Notes under the pieces: model-generated
What the model saw: the letters and a program-made list of their open reading frames with translations, nothing else
Database searches by the model: none
What the model was told of the DNA's origin: nothing
Made by a program: the position numbers and the translations under genes
Assembly (NCBI RefSeq): GCF_030406325.1
Contig: NZ_JAUEQY010000002.1
Span: 372,001 to 436,000, forward strand
DNA from: Actinomadura sp. DC4
Lineage (GTDB): Bacteria; Actinomycetota; Actinomycetes; Streptosporangiales; Streptosporangiaceae
Length of the DNA: 64,000 bases
Direction: 5' to 3'
Shown: piece by piece, positions 51,334-60,039 of the stretch
Numbering within the stretch: position 1 is the first letter of the stretch
Layout of the letters: each line of letters starts with the position of its first letter

Positions 51334-52971
51334 TCAGTGCGCGGGCTGGAACGACTCGAAGATCGAACTCAGGTAGCCGGCGTCCTTGTCCCAGTAAGCG
51401 ACCGGGGCCGTGACGAGGATGGCGTACTGCCGGCCGTTCGCGGTGAACCCGCGGTCGACGGCCCGCATGGTGCCGTGATCCCTCGTCGACCAGTTGTAGA
51501 ACAGATCGGCGGCCGGCCAGCCGCGCGCGGTGAACCGGTCGCCGAGGCGGGTCACGGCGAAACCGGGCACGGTGTTCTTGGTCCGTACCTCGGACGCGAA
51601 GTTGCGCCAGTGCTCCACCGGGTCGGCGACGCCCCACGGGATGGTGTCCATCTGGATCTGCTCCCCGGTCGAGGCGAGGGACCAGCGGACCGACGAGGCG
51701 CCCACGACCTGCCGCGTCCAGCCCGCCGGCACGGCGACGCGCGACCCGTCGGGACCGGTCGACCAGTGGAAGCCGGGCGGCAGCGTGGGCGCGGGCGTCG
51801 CGGTGGGGCTCGGAGTGGTCTTGGGGGTGGCGCTGGGGCTCGGGCTGGGGCCGCCGGGCGAGCCCTTGGCGGAGTGGCGCGTCAGGAGCACCGCTGCGGC
51901 GATGACGGCGGCGACGACCAGCACCGCGACGACGATCAGCAGGGCCTTCGGCCGCTGCTTCGGCGGAGCCTCCTGCGACGGCGGTGGCACGGGCTCCTCG
52001 AACTCGCGCACCGTCTCGTCGAACCGGGGTGCGGGGCTCGCGCCGCTGCCGAACTCGCTGGTCCACGACTGCGGCACCCGGGCGGTGTCCGGAATGTCAT
52101 GCCAGGTCTCGGCCGGGCCCGTCGCCGGGGCCGGCACCTCGCCGCGGGCGGCGCGCGCGAGATCGGCCGCCGCCTGGTCGGCCGTGACGCGCTGCGCCGG
52201 GTCCTTGACCAGCAGGCCCATCATCAGCGGCCCGAGCGGGCCGGCGTAGCGCGGCGGGTCGGGTTCCTCGTTCAGGACGGCGGTGAGCGCCGCCATGGCC
52301 TCGACGCGGTCGTGCGGGCTGCGGCCCTCGCACGCGGCGTACAGCGTGGCGCCGAGCGCCCAGAGGTCGGAGGCGGGGCTCGCCCCGTCGCCGCGGGCGC
52401 GCTCCGGCGCGATGTAGGCGGGCGAGCCCAGGACCAGACCGGTCTGGGTCAGCGTGGCGTCGCCGTCGATCCGGGCGATGCCGAAGTCGGTGATCACGAC
52501 ACGGGTGGAGCCGTCCGCGCGGGAGTCGAGCAGCACGTTGGCGGGTTTGACGTCGCGGTGCAGGACGCCGGAGGCGTGCGCCACGCGCAGCGCGGCGAGC
52601 ATCTGGACGCCGATGTCGGCGACCCTGGTCACCGGGAGCCGGCCCTCGCCGTCGATGACCTCCTGCAACGACGGCGCGCGGACGAATTCCATGACGATCC
52701 ACGGCCGCCCGTCCTCCTCGACGACGTCGTGGACCGTGACGATGCCCGGATGGGTCAGCCGCGCGGCCGACCGCGCCTCGCGCAGGGTGCGCTCGTAGAG
52801 CACCTCGCGGTCCGAGGCCGTCAGCCCCGGCGGAAAAATGACCTCTTTCACCGCGACATCGCGATGCAGGAGGTCATCGTGCGCATGCCAGACCCTGCCC
52901 ATGCCGCCGCGACCGACCTGGCTCAGCAGGCGGTAGCGACGCCCGAGCACCGAACCCTCCCCGAACGGCAT
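51334..52971 (-). CDS. Transmembrane Ser/Thr protein kinase, PknB type
   Basis: 545 aa from the ATG giving MPFGEGSVLG. The kinase domain (~10-265) is complete: VGRGGMGRVW loop, catalytic Lys in VAVKEV, HRDVKPANVLL, ITDFGIA and APERARG. A juxtamembrane Pro/Glu region precedes one TM helix (ALLIVVAVLVVAAVIAAAVLL, ~330-350). Outside are a Ser/Pro/Thr linker and a ~140-residue domain (VAVPAGWTRQVVGASSVRW to YLSSIFESFQPAH) found in actinobacterial kinases. It follows the second kinase gene in the same operon. Targets are unknown; LysX, transcribed divergently, is a candidate. Confidence 0.94.
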   Translation of the reverse strand: MPFGEGSVLGRRYRLLSQVGRGGMGRVWHAHDDLLHRDVAVKEVIFPPGLTASDREVLYERTLREARSAARLTHPGIVTVHDVVEEDGRPWIVMEFVRAPSLQEVIDGEGRLPVTRVADIGVQMLAALRVAHASGVLHRDVKPANVLLDSRADGSTRVVITDFGIARIDGDATLTQTGLVLGSPAYIAPERARGDGASPASDLWALGATLYAACEGRSPHDRVEAMAALTAVLNEEPDPPRYAGPLGPLMMGLLVKDPAQRVTADQAAADLARAARGEVPAPATGPAETWHDIPDTARVPQSWTSEFGSGASPAPRFDETVREFEEPVPPPSQEAPPKQRPKALLIVVAVLVVAAVIAAAVLLTRHSAKGSPGGPSPSPSATPKTTPSPTATPAPTLPPGFHWSTGPDGSRVAVPAGWTRQVVGASSVRWSLASTGEQIQMDTIPWGVADPVEHWRNFASEVRTKNTVPGFAVTRLGDRFTARGWPAADLFYNWSTRDHGTMRAVDRGFTANGRQYAILVTAPVAYWDKDAGYLSSIFESFQPAH

Positions 52972-53025
52972 AGCTGAGGACCATACCGACCGCCGGTGGC
53001 TGATCGGCACGGTTAGCCGAGTAAT

Positions 53026-54072
53026 TCAGCTAAATGTCGCAAAAACGAACACGCCGAAAAGGACAAGCAGCACCACGGCGACGATAACGATCGACCGGAC
53101 CGGGTACGCCATCGTCCCCGACTCGCCGCTCCCGGGCGTCGTCGCGGCCTCGACGAACTCGGCGAGGACCTCCGGTTCGTCCGGCATCGTCTCGACCGGG
53201 GACGGCAGCCGCCGCGTCGCCCCTTCCGGGGACTCGGCGTCGACGGGCGTCTTCTCGGGATCCCCGGCCAGGATCCGGTCGAGCATCGAGGCCACCTGGT
53301 CCACGGTGAGCCGCTCGGCCGGATTCTTGCGCAGGAGGCCCTCGATGACCGGCCGCAGCGGGCCGGCGTTCGGCGCGGACTCCGGCTCGTCGGTGAGCAC
53401 CGCCACGAGGCTCGCCATCGCGTCGGGACGCTCGAACGGCGACTTGCCCTCGACCGCGGCGTACATCGTCACGCCGAGCGACCACATGTCGGACGCCGGC
53501 ACGGCGACACGGCCACGGGCACGCTCGGGCGCGATGTAGGCGGGCGAGCCGATGAGCATGCCCGTCTGGGTCAGGGTCGCGTCACTCTGCGCCCGCGCGA
53601 TGCCGAAGTCGGTGAGCACGGCGCGCGAGCCACTGACGAGGACGTTGCTCGGCTTGACGTCGCGGTGCAGGATGCCCGCCTCGTGGGCGACACGGAGCGC
53701 ACCCGCCATCTGCCGCCCGATCTCGGCGACCTTCTGCGGCGAGAGCACACCGTCCCGCTTGATCTGCTCGTGCAGCGAGCGGGCGCGGATGAGCTCCATG
53801 ACGATCCATGGCCGGCCATCCTCCTCGACCACGTCGTACACGGTGACGACACCGGGATGGCTCAGCCGCGCCGCGGTCCTCGCCTCCCGGAAGGTGCGCT
53901 TGTGCTGGATCTCGCGCTCCTCATCGGAGAAGCCGTGCGGCAAGATCACTTCTTTGACCGCGACGTCGCGGCCGAGAACCTCGTCCCGAGCGTGCCAGAC
54001 GGTTCCCATGCCGCCGCGGCCTACTTCGGTGAGCAGGCGATAGCGCTGCGCAAGAAGGGGGTTTTCCGGCAT
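53026..54072 (-). CDS. Ser/Thr protein kinase with C-terminal membrane anchor, PknB type
   Basis: 348 aa from the ATG giving MPENPLLAQRY. Complete kinase: VGRGGMGTVW, VAVKEV, HRDVKPSNVL, LTDFGIA, APERARG. The kinase domain is about 60% alike to that of the next gene and comes from a duplication. After residue ~265 there is an acidic linker and one final TM helix (SIVIVAVVLLVLFGVFVFA) with almost no outer part, so it has no sensor domain. It is 99 bases from divergent lysX, sharing a promoter region. Confidence 0.94.
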   Translation of the reverse strand: MPENPLLAQRYRLLTEVGRGGMGTVWHARDEVLGRDVAVKEVILPHGFSDEEREIQHKRTFREARTAARLSHPGVVTVYDVVEEDGRPWIVMELIRARSLHEQIKRDGVLSPQKVAEIGRQMAGALRVAHEAGILHRDVKPSNVLVSGSRAVLTDFGIARAQSDATLTQTGMLIGSPAYIAPERARGRVAVPASDMWSLGVTMYAAVEGKSPFERPDAMASLVAVLTDEPESAPNAGPLRPVIEGLLRKNPAERLTVDQVASMLDRILAGDPEKTPVDAESPEGATRRLPSPVETMPDEPEVLAEFVEAATTPGSGESGTMAYPVRSIVIVAVVLLVLFGVFVFATFS

Positions 54073-54171
54073 AGTTCGCCCACGATACCCACCGCGAGGC
54101 CTTTCGTTGGCCTGACGCACGCCCAATCACCGGTACAAAGAAAGAATATGGTGCGCGACCCCAGGAGCGAG

Positions 54172-57100
54172 ATGACGACGAAGGTGGCGGCTGCGGGGCG
54201 ATCATGGTCTCGGCGTGTCATCGAGGCCGTGCCAACCGTCCTGTTCTGGTACCTCCGCGTGTCAGGTGTCCTGTCCGTCCTGGCATGGCTCTCCTACGGC
54301 CTGATCGAGTGGATGTTCAGCGTCTGGGTGCTGCGTTCCATCAACTACTTCGGGTGGTACCCCAGCCTCCCGTACGGCCTGCTGCTGATCCTGGTCTCGG
54401 TCGGCGTGCGCCGCCGCAAGAAGGCCGCGTGGCGGATCAGCGTGGTGCTCTTCCTGCTGTTCTTCGCGGTCTGGGCGCTGGCCGGGCTCTCCGACTGGGG
54501 CGGCTACGGCGAGCTGATCACCGCGGGCGCCTTCGGTCTCGTCGTCGCCCTGCTGGTCGCCGCGCACAAGGAGTTCTACGCGCTGCCCGACCGCGCCAAC
54601 CGGCGGCTCGCGCTCCTGGTCTTCACCGGGCTGCTGATCGTCGGCGGCGTCATCGGCACCAACCTCGTCTTCCTCACCGACCGCGACCCGCGCGGCCCCG
54701 CCTGGACCCACCTGGTGTACGCGGGGCTGCAGACGCTCCTCGGGGCGGGCGACAACGGCTGGGACCTCAACGTCAACGTGCCCGCGTGGGTCGACGGCAT
54801 CCTCGGCATCCTCGGCAGCGGCCTGCTCGTGATCACCGTGTGGGCGCTGTTCCGGCCGGGCCGGCGGCTCGCCGTGCTCACCCCGGACGAGGAGCTGCCC
54901 GCCCGCGCCCTGCTGGCCGAGTGGGGCGACCGCGACTCCCTGGGCTACTTCGCCCTCCGCCGCGACAAGGACGTCATCCTCTCCCCCAACGGCCGCGCCG
55001 GCATCGCCTACCGCGTCGAGGGCTCGGTCAGCCTGGCGAGCGGCGACCCGCTCGGCGACCACGAGTCGTGGGACGCCGCGATCAGCGCATGGCTCGCCGA
55101 GTGCCGGGCGCACGCGTGGATCCCCGGCGTCCTGGGCGCGAGCGAGCGCGCCGCCGCCGCGTTCGGCCGCTGCGGGCTCGACGCCCTCGAACTCGGCGAC
55201 GAGGCGATCCTCGACCTGCGCGACTTCAACCTCGAGGGCCGCGACATGCGGCAGGTCCGCCAGGCCGTACGCCGGGTCGAGCGGGCCGGCTACACCGTGC
55301 GCATCCGCCGGCACGGCTCGATCAGCCGGGAGGAGATGACCGAGCTGGTCGCCGACGCGGACCGCTGGCGCGACGGGCACACCGAGCGGGGCTTCTCGAT
55401 GGCCCTGGGCCGCCTCGGCGACCCCACTGACGCGCGCTGCGTGATGGTGGAGGCGTTCGACGGCGCGGGCGTACGCCGGGGGCTGCTGAGCTTCGTGCCG
55501 TGGGGGCGGCCCGGGCTGTCCCTGGACCTCATGCGGCGCGACCGCGACGCGGAGAACGGCCTCAACGAGTTCATGGTCGCCAAGCTCGCCGAGAACGCCG
55601 CCGCGGTGGGCGTGACCCGCGTCTCACTCAACTTCGCCATGCTGCGGTCGGTCTTCGAGCGCGGCTCGGCGATCGGCGCCGGGCCGATCTCGCGGCTGGC
55701 GTACCGCCTGCTCTCGGTCGCCTCGAAGTTCTGGCAGCTGGAGTCGCTGTTCCTCGCCAACGCCAAGTACAACCCGGTGTGGACGCCGCGGTTCATGTGC
55801 TTCCCGCAGAGCCGCGACCTCGTACGCATCGGGCTCGCCGCCGCGCGCGCCGAGGGCTTCCTGCCCACGCTGTTCTCCCCGCGGCTCGACACGCCGTCGC
55901 CGTCCCCGACCCTGGTCAACCGGATCAAGGAGATCGAGGAGGCCGCGGACGCCGCGCGCCTGCCGGCCCGGCGGCTCTCGGAGCAGGAGCGCGTCCGCCA
56001 CGACAAGCTGGAGCGCCTGCGCGAGGCCGGCATCGACCCCTATCCCCTGGGCTTCGACCGTACGGCCACGGCGGCGCAGGTGCGCGAGCGGTTCGGCGAG
56101 CTCGCGCCGGACTCCCACACGGGCGAGACGGTGGCGGTCGCCGGCCGGGTCGTGCTGGCCCGCGAGCACGGCAAGCTGATCTTCGTACGGCTCCGCGACG
56201 AGTCCGGCGACCTGCAGATCATGCTGGCGGCCGACTCGGTCGACCAGGAGTCGCTGAAGCACTGGAAGCAGCTGATCGACCTGGGCGACCAGGTGGGCGT
56301 GCGCGGCGAGGTCATCACCTCCCGTACGGGCGAGCTCTCCGTGCTCGTGTCCTCCTGGGAGCTCACGGCCAAGTGCCTGCACCCGCTGCCCGCCCACACC
56401 CCGGGCTCGCTGACCGACGAGTCGCGGGTGCGCCGGCGGTACGTCGACCTGATCGTCAACGACGAGGCGCGGCGGATGCTGCGGCTGCGCGGCGACGTCG
56501 TCACGTCCCTGCGGGAGGGCCTGCGCGAACGCGGTTACCTCGAGGTCGAGACGCCGATGCTCCAGCCGGTGCACGGCGGCGCCGCCGCCCGGCCGTTCAC
56601 CACCAAGATGAACGCCTACAACCTCGATCTCTACCTGCGGATCGCCCCCGAGCTCTACCTCAAGCGCCTCCTCGTCGGCGGCGTCGGCAAGGTCTTCGAG
56701 ATCAACCGCAACTTCCGCAATGAGGGCGTCTCCCCGCGGCACAACCCCGAGTTCACGATGCTCGAGGCGTACGAGCCGTACGGCGACTACGACACGATGG
56801 CCGCCCTCACCCGCGGCCTCGTCCTCGCGGCGGCGCAGGCGGCCCTGGGCGGCACCGTCGTGGCGCGTGACGGCGTGGAGTACGACCTGGCGGAGCCGTG
56901 GCGGGAGATCACCGTCTACGACTCGGTCTCCGAGGCGCTCGGCGAGCAGGTCACCCCGGCGACCACCCTGCGCACGCTGCAGAAACACGCCGACCGGATC
57001 GGGCTGAACCACAATCCAGAATGGGACCAGGGCAAGCTCGCCCAGGAGCTGTTCGAGATCCTGGTGGAGTCCGGCCTGCGCTCCCCGACGTTCGTCCGCG

Positions 57101-57441
57101 ACTATCCGGCCAGCACCTCGCCGCTGACCCGGACGCACCGCGACTCGCCGGAGCTCGCGGAAAAGTGGGACCTGATCGTTTTCGGGCTCGAGCTCGGCAC
57201 CGCGTACTCCGAGCTCATCGACCCGATCGTGCAGCGCCGCAACCTCACCGAGCAGTCGCTCCTGGCCGCCGGCGGCGATCCCGAGGCGATGGATCTCGAC
57301 CAGGACTTCCTCCGCGCCCTGGAGTACGGCATGCCGCCGGCGGGCGGTATGGGCATGGGCGTCGACCGGCTGATCATGACCCTTACCGGCCGCAACATCC
57401 GCGACACCATCCCGTTCCCGCTGCTGAGGCCCGGGTCGTGA
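54172..57441 (+). CDS. lysX: Bifunctional lysylphosphatidylglycerol synthetase / lysyl-tRNA synthetase
   Basis: 1,089 aa. I chose the ATG behind AGGAG (MTTKVAAAGRSW); an ATG eight codons upstream has a weak RBS. About six TM helices fill residues ~20-225 (PTVLFWYLRVSGVLSVLAWLS onward). The DUF2156 transferase domain spans ~240-570 (YFALRRDKDVILSPNGRAGI, WGRPGLSLDLMRR, VSLNFAMLRSVF). From ~600 a class II LysRS follows: OB-fold (VAGRVVLAREHGKLIFVRLRD), motif 2 (FEINRNFRNEGVSPRHNPEF) and motif 3 (GMGMGVDRLIMTLTG). It charges tRNA with lysine and moves it to phosphatidylglycerol, lowering surface charge and raising resistance to cationic peptides and some antibiotics. Confidence 0.95.
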   Translation: MTTKVAAAGRSWSRRVIEAVPTVLFWYLRVSGVLSVLAWLSYGLIEWMFSVWVLRSINYFGWYPSLPYGLLLILVSVGVRRRKKAAWRISVVLFLLFFAVWALAGLSDWGGYGELITAGAFGLVVALLVAAHKEFYALPDRANRRLALLVFTGLLIVGGVIGTNLVFLTDRDPRGPAWTHLVYAGLQTLLGAGDNGWDLNVNVPAWVDGILGILGSGLLVITVWALFRPGRRLAVLTPDEELPARALLAEWGDRDSLGYFALRRDKDVILSPNGRAGIAYRVEGSVSLASGDPLGDHESWDAAISAWLAECRAHAWIPGVLGASERAAAAFGRCGLDALELGDEAILDLRDFNLEGRDMRQVRQAVRRVERAGYTVRIRRHGSISREEMTELVADADRWRDGHTERGFSMALGRLGDPTDARCVMVEAFDGAGVRRGLLSFVPWGRPGLSLDLMRRDRDAENGLNEFMVAKLAENAAAVGVTRVSLNFAMLRSVFERGSAIGAGPISRLAYRLLSVASKFWQLESLFLANAKYNPVWTPRFMCFPQSRDLVRIGLAAARAEGFLPTLFSPRLDTPSPSPTLVNRIKEIEEAADAARLPARRLSEQERVRHDKLERLREAGIDPYPLGFDRTATAAQVRERFGELAPDSHTGETVAVAGRVVLAREHGKLIFVRLRDESGDLQIMLAADSVDQESLKHWKQLIDLGDQVGVRGEVITSRTGELSVLVSSWELTAKCLHPLPAHTPGSLTDESRVRRRYVDLIVNDEARRMLRLRGDVVTSLREGLRERGYLEVETPMLQPVHGGAAARPFTTKMNAYNLDLYLRIAPELYLKRLLVGGVGKVFEINRNFRNEGVSPRHNPEFTMLEAYEPYGDYDTMAALTRGLVLAAAQAALGGTVVARDGVEYDLAEPWREITVYDSVSEALGEQVTPATTLRTLQKHADRIGLNHNPEWDQGKLAQELFEILVESGLRSPTFVRDYPASTSPLTRTHRDSPELAEKWDLIVFGLELGTAYSELIDPIVQRRNLTEQSLLAAGGDPEAMDLDQDFLRALEYGMPPAGGMGMGVDRLIMTLTGRNIRDTIPFPLLRPGS

Positions 57442-57499
57442 GTTTCGAGCCGTTTCAGCCGCGCACAGCATGCTGGTAACGCCACTACAGTCGTTAGGC

Positions 57500-58162
57500 G
57501 TGAGTGACAGCAACCAGAACGTCACACGGCTGCCGACCGGCGACGTGGAAGGCTACGACGATCTAGCGGACTTCGACGCCGAGGGTTTCCTGCAGGAATG
57601 GCAGGAGGCCGACCGCGCCGCCGTGGACCTGCTCCGCGAGGCTCTGCCGGACGTCGTCGCGGCGACGGTCCCGGCCGAGTCGCTGGCCGAGGCGGCGAAG
57701 CACATCCGAACCCACCTGACCGAATGGCCACACCGCCACCTCGCCGCTGCGGCCGACTGGGGCAAACAGCCCCCGGCCGACGACGAGATCCTGTGGATCC
57801 AGGCCGCCGGCGCGCTCGTGTCGATGAACGGCGAGTCGGGGCTGGGGAGCCACGAGGAAAGCTCCCTGATGACCCTGCAGCACGGCGACTGGGCGGGCGC
57901 GGTGATCGGCCTGGCCCGTGCGGGCGTGGGCACACGGGCGTGGGCGGAGGACCTCTACTCCCTCGCCGACAACTGCCCGGAGATCGAGGGCGCGTACGAG
58001 CCGGACGACCGCGAGCCGATCGAGTTCGCCTTCGGCCTGATCGTGCCGATCTGGGAGGCGGTCGGTGCGCTCGACGAGCACCGCCGCCTCACCGATCTCG
58101 GCCGCTGGGGTCTTCCACGAGCGCTGGCCTGGGCCTGGGACGGTTCCATGGACGAGGGGTAA
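57500..58162 (+). CDS. Uncharacterised actinobacterial protein
   Basis: 220 aa, GTG start (VSDSNQNVTRL). Soluble, acidic and helix-rich, with EGFLQEWQEADRAAVDLLREAL, HIRTHLTEWPHRHLAAAADWG and FAFGLIVPIWEAVGALDEH. No catalytic motif or membrane segment is seen and I do not recognise the family. Codon usage is native. It follows lysX by 58 bases on the same strand and may share its transcript. Confidence 0.7.
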   Translation: MSDSNQNVTRLPTGDVEGYDDLADFDAEGFLQEWQEADRAAVDLLREALPDVVAATVPAESLAEAAKHIRTHLTEWPHRHLAAAADWGKQPPADDEILWIQAAGALVSMNGESGLGSHEESSLMTLQHGDWAGAVIGLARAGVGTRAWAEDLYSLADNCPEIEGAYEPDDREPIEFAFGLIVPIWEAVGALDEHRRLTDLGRWGLPRALAWAWDGSMDEG

Positions 58163-58170
58163 CCCCGCGC

Positions 58171-58310
58171 CTCAGACCTCGCCGGGGTCGCTGAAAAGGG
58201 CCGGCGAGAGCCGCTCCTCCCTGGCCGCGGGACTCGCGTCCCGGGGAGTGGCCGCGCGTCGCCGGGGCCTGTCTTCAGGGTGTCCGGATGGTCATCCGCC
58301 GCAGGTCGGC
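58171..58310 (-). pseudogene. Decayed duplicate of the 3' end of the neighbouring JetD-like gene
   Basis: On the minus strand it repeats the last ~150 bases of the gene at 58332-59510. Shared blocks are CGGATGACC, CCTGAAGACAGGCCCCGGCGA, GGGACGCGAGTC and GGCCAGGGAGGAGCGGCT, with deletions and frameshifts between. It has no open frame. It lies directly downstream of the parent gene, as left by a tandem duplication that then decayed. Confidence 0.75.
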
Positions 58311-58331
58311 CCGGAACGCCGGGCGAACGCC

Positions 58332-59510
58332 TCAGGCCTCCCGGAGGTCGGCCAGAAGGGCCGGCAGGAGCCACTCCTCCCTGGCCGCGCGGTCCTCGCG
58401 GGCCATCGTGGCCGCGAGACTCGCGTCCCAGGGCGTGGCCGCGCGCGGGCCCTCCAGCGGATCGCCGGGGCCTGTCTTCAGGGCGTCCAGATAGTCCTCG
58501 GAGGTCATCCGCCATGGCTCCGCGGCGTACCGTGCGGTCGCCGCGGCGGTCAGGCGTAGCCCTGCCCAGTCGAAGTCGTTCCGCCAGCGGACACGTGACC
58601 GGGTGGCCGTGCCGAGGAGCCGGTCGCAGGCGGCCGACGGGCGGCCCTCCGTGCACACGAGCGGGGCGCACCCGGCGCCCAGCTCGGCCGCCGCCGCCCG
58701 GAGCACGCCGGGGTTCTCGCAGACGTGGATCCGCCGCCCCGCCGGAGTCACCGGGCCGGCCACGAGCTGCTGCAGGGTCAGCCGGAACGGCATGCCCGCG
58801 GCCGCGGCGTCCTCCAGCCACCCGGCCACGGTGTGCTTCTCCCGTACGCGCAGGCCGAGGACGAGCACCTGGCTGGTCAGGTCGTCGATGAGCACGCCGG
58901 CGTCGCCCCAGACCCGGTGCTCGTCCTCCCGCCCGACGGGCGGCGGCGCACCCTGCCACAGGACGAGCGCGCGCAGCACCAACCCGGCCAGCGGCCGGCC
59001 GGACAGCGCGGTCGCGTCGCCGGTCGCCCACTCGGCGAGAACCGGCAGCGGGACGTCGCGGGCGGGCAGCCGGTCGAGGACCGCCGCCGCCCAGCCGAGC
59101 AGGTCACCGTCGCCGCGCTGGACGAGCCGCCGGGCCGTACCGTCGCGGGTGAGCCCGCCGAGCCAGCCGGTGAACCACCCTTCGCCGGCGTGGCGGCAGC
59201 GCATTGCGGCCTCCAGCGCCGTACGGACGTCCGCGGGCCGGCCGGGCCGGTCGAGGCGCGCCAGCGCGGTACGCAGCCCGACGCCATGGTCGTGGCGCAG
59301 CGCGCCGTCGAGCTCGGCCAGCGAGACGACGGACCGCCGCCCGGCCGCCGTACGGCTCGTGATCCGCCCGAGGACGCGCAGCTCGTCGCCGGTGGGATGG
59401 GCGAGCGCGACGGACCCGGCCACCTCGCCGCCGGTACGGTCCAGCCTGCGACGAGCCGCGGCCAGCAGCCGCCGCCACTCTTCCCCGCGCAGCTCGTCGA
59501 AGTCAGCCAT
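58332..59510 (-). CDS. TIGR02679/DUF2399 protein, JetD-like Toprim nuclease subunit, orphan
   Basis: 392 aa from the ATG giving MADFDELRGEEW. The C-terminal Toprim-type DUF2399 domain is clear: RIHVCENPGVLRAAAAELG (first Glu), CAPLVCTEGRPSAACDRLL, the acidic core WRNDFDWAGLRLT (DFDW) and EPWRMTSEDYLDAL. The N-terminal part (DRTGGEVAGSVALAHPTGDELRVLGRIT) matches the TIGR02679 family. That family is the JetD-like member of four-gene SMC-type Wadjet systems (TIGR02677-02680), which cut plasmids. None of the three partners is here. It is therefore a solitary gene, with a decayed copy of its 3' end just downstream. Confidence 0.85.
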   Translation of the reverse strand: MADFDELRGEEWRRLLAAARRRLDRTGGEVAGSVALAHPTGDELRVLGRITSRTAAGRRSVVSLAELDGALRHDHGVGLRTALARLDRPGRPADVRTALEAAMRCRHAGEGWFTGWLGGLTRDGTARRLVQRGDGDLLGWAAAVLDRLPARDVPLPVLAEWATGDATALSGRPLAGLVLRALVLWQGAPPPVGREDEHRVWGDAGVLIDDLTSQVLVLGLRVREKHTVAGWLEDAAAAGMPFRLTLQQLVAGPVTPAGRRIHVCENPGVLRAAAAELGAGCAPLVCTEGRPSAACDRLLGTATRSRVRWRNDFDWAGLRLTAAATARYAAEPWRMTSEDYLDALKTGPGDPLEGPRAATPWDASLAATMAREDRAAREEWLLPALLADLREA

Positions 59511-59691
59511 GGCACTCAGTGTGCCGCGATACGCGATCCCCGGCAGGCCCTGCCACACCCCGGGTCCGTACCCCGCGCCGATCACATGGCACCATCGGAC
59601 GCGGCATTTCGGGCAGGGTGTGGAAGGCGGCCGTCGGGTGGAGGAGCTTCAGGGCGCCCTGTGACTTCCTCGTCTACCAGAAGGATCTTTG

Positions 59692-60039
59692 ATGGAGGAG
59701 CTGACGGGACGGCTGCGGGAGTTCGTCGCGGCCCGTGAGTGGGAGCGGTTCCACACACCGAAGAACCTCGCGATGGCTCTGGCGGGCGAGGTGGGCGAGC
59801 TCGTCGCGGAGCTACAGTGGCTGACGCCCGAGGAGTCGGCGACGGTCATGGCCGATCCGGAGGCGGGCGCCCGGGTGCGCGCGGAGATGGGTGACGTGAT
59901 CCTCTACCTGGTCCGCCTGGCCGACGCGCTGGGCATCGACCTCGTGGCGGCCGGGCACGCCAAACTGGACCAGAACGAGCGGCGCTACGACGTCGAGACG
60001 TACCGCGGCTCGGCTCGCAAGGCGCCTCCGCTGCCGTGA
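59692..60039 (+). CDS. MazG-like nucleotide pyrophosphohydrolase (dCTPase/RS21-C6 type)
   Basis: 115 aa, AAGGA before the ATG. The all-alpha NTP-PPase motifs are in place: NLAMALAGEVGELVAELQWL (E-x2-E) and EMGDVILYLVRLADALGIDL (E-x2-D). The C-terminal KLDQNERRYDVETYRGSARKAP is standard for the small RS21-C6-like group, which hydrolyses dCTP or modified nucleotides. It acts in pool cleansing. The start of the GH114 gene overlaps its stop (GTGA). Confidence 0.93.
   Translation: MEELTGRLREFVAAREWERFHTPKNLAMALAGEVGELVAELQWLTPEESATVMADPEAGARVRAEMGDVILYLVRLADALGIDLVAAGHAKLDQNERRYDVETYRGSARKAPPLP

Noticed and set aside
51283-52977. Long plus-strand frame opposite the kinase gene
   Set aside because: It is an antisense shadow from GC-rich codon bias. 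The minus strand encodes a complete kinase with all motifs.
53665-54171. In-frame extension upstream of lysX
   Set aside because: It overlaps the divergent kinase gene. The extension encodes no domain, while AGGAG stands right before the chosen ATG.
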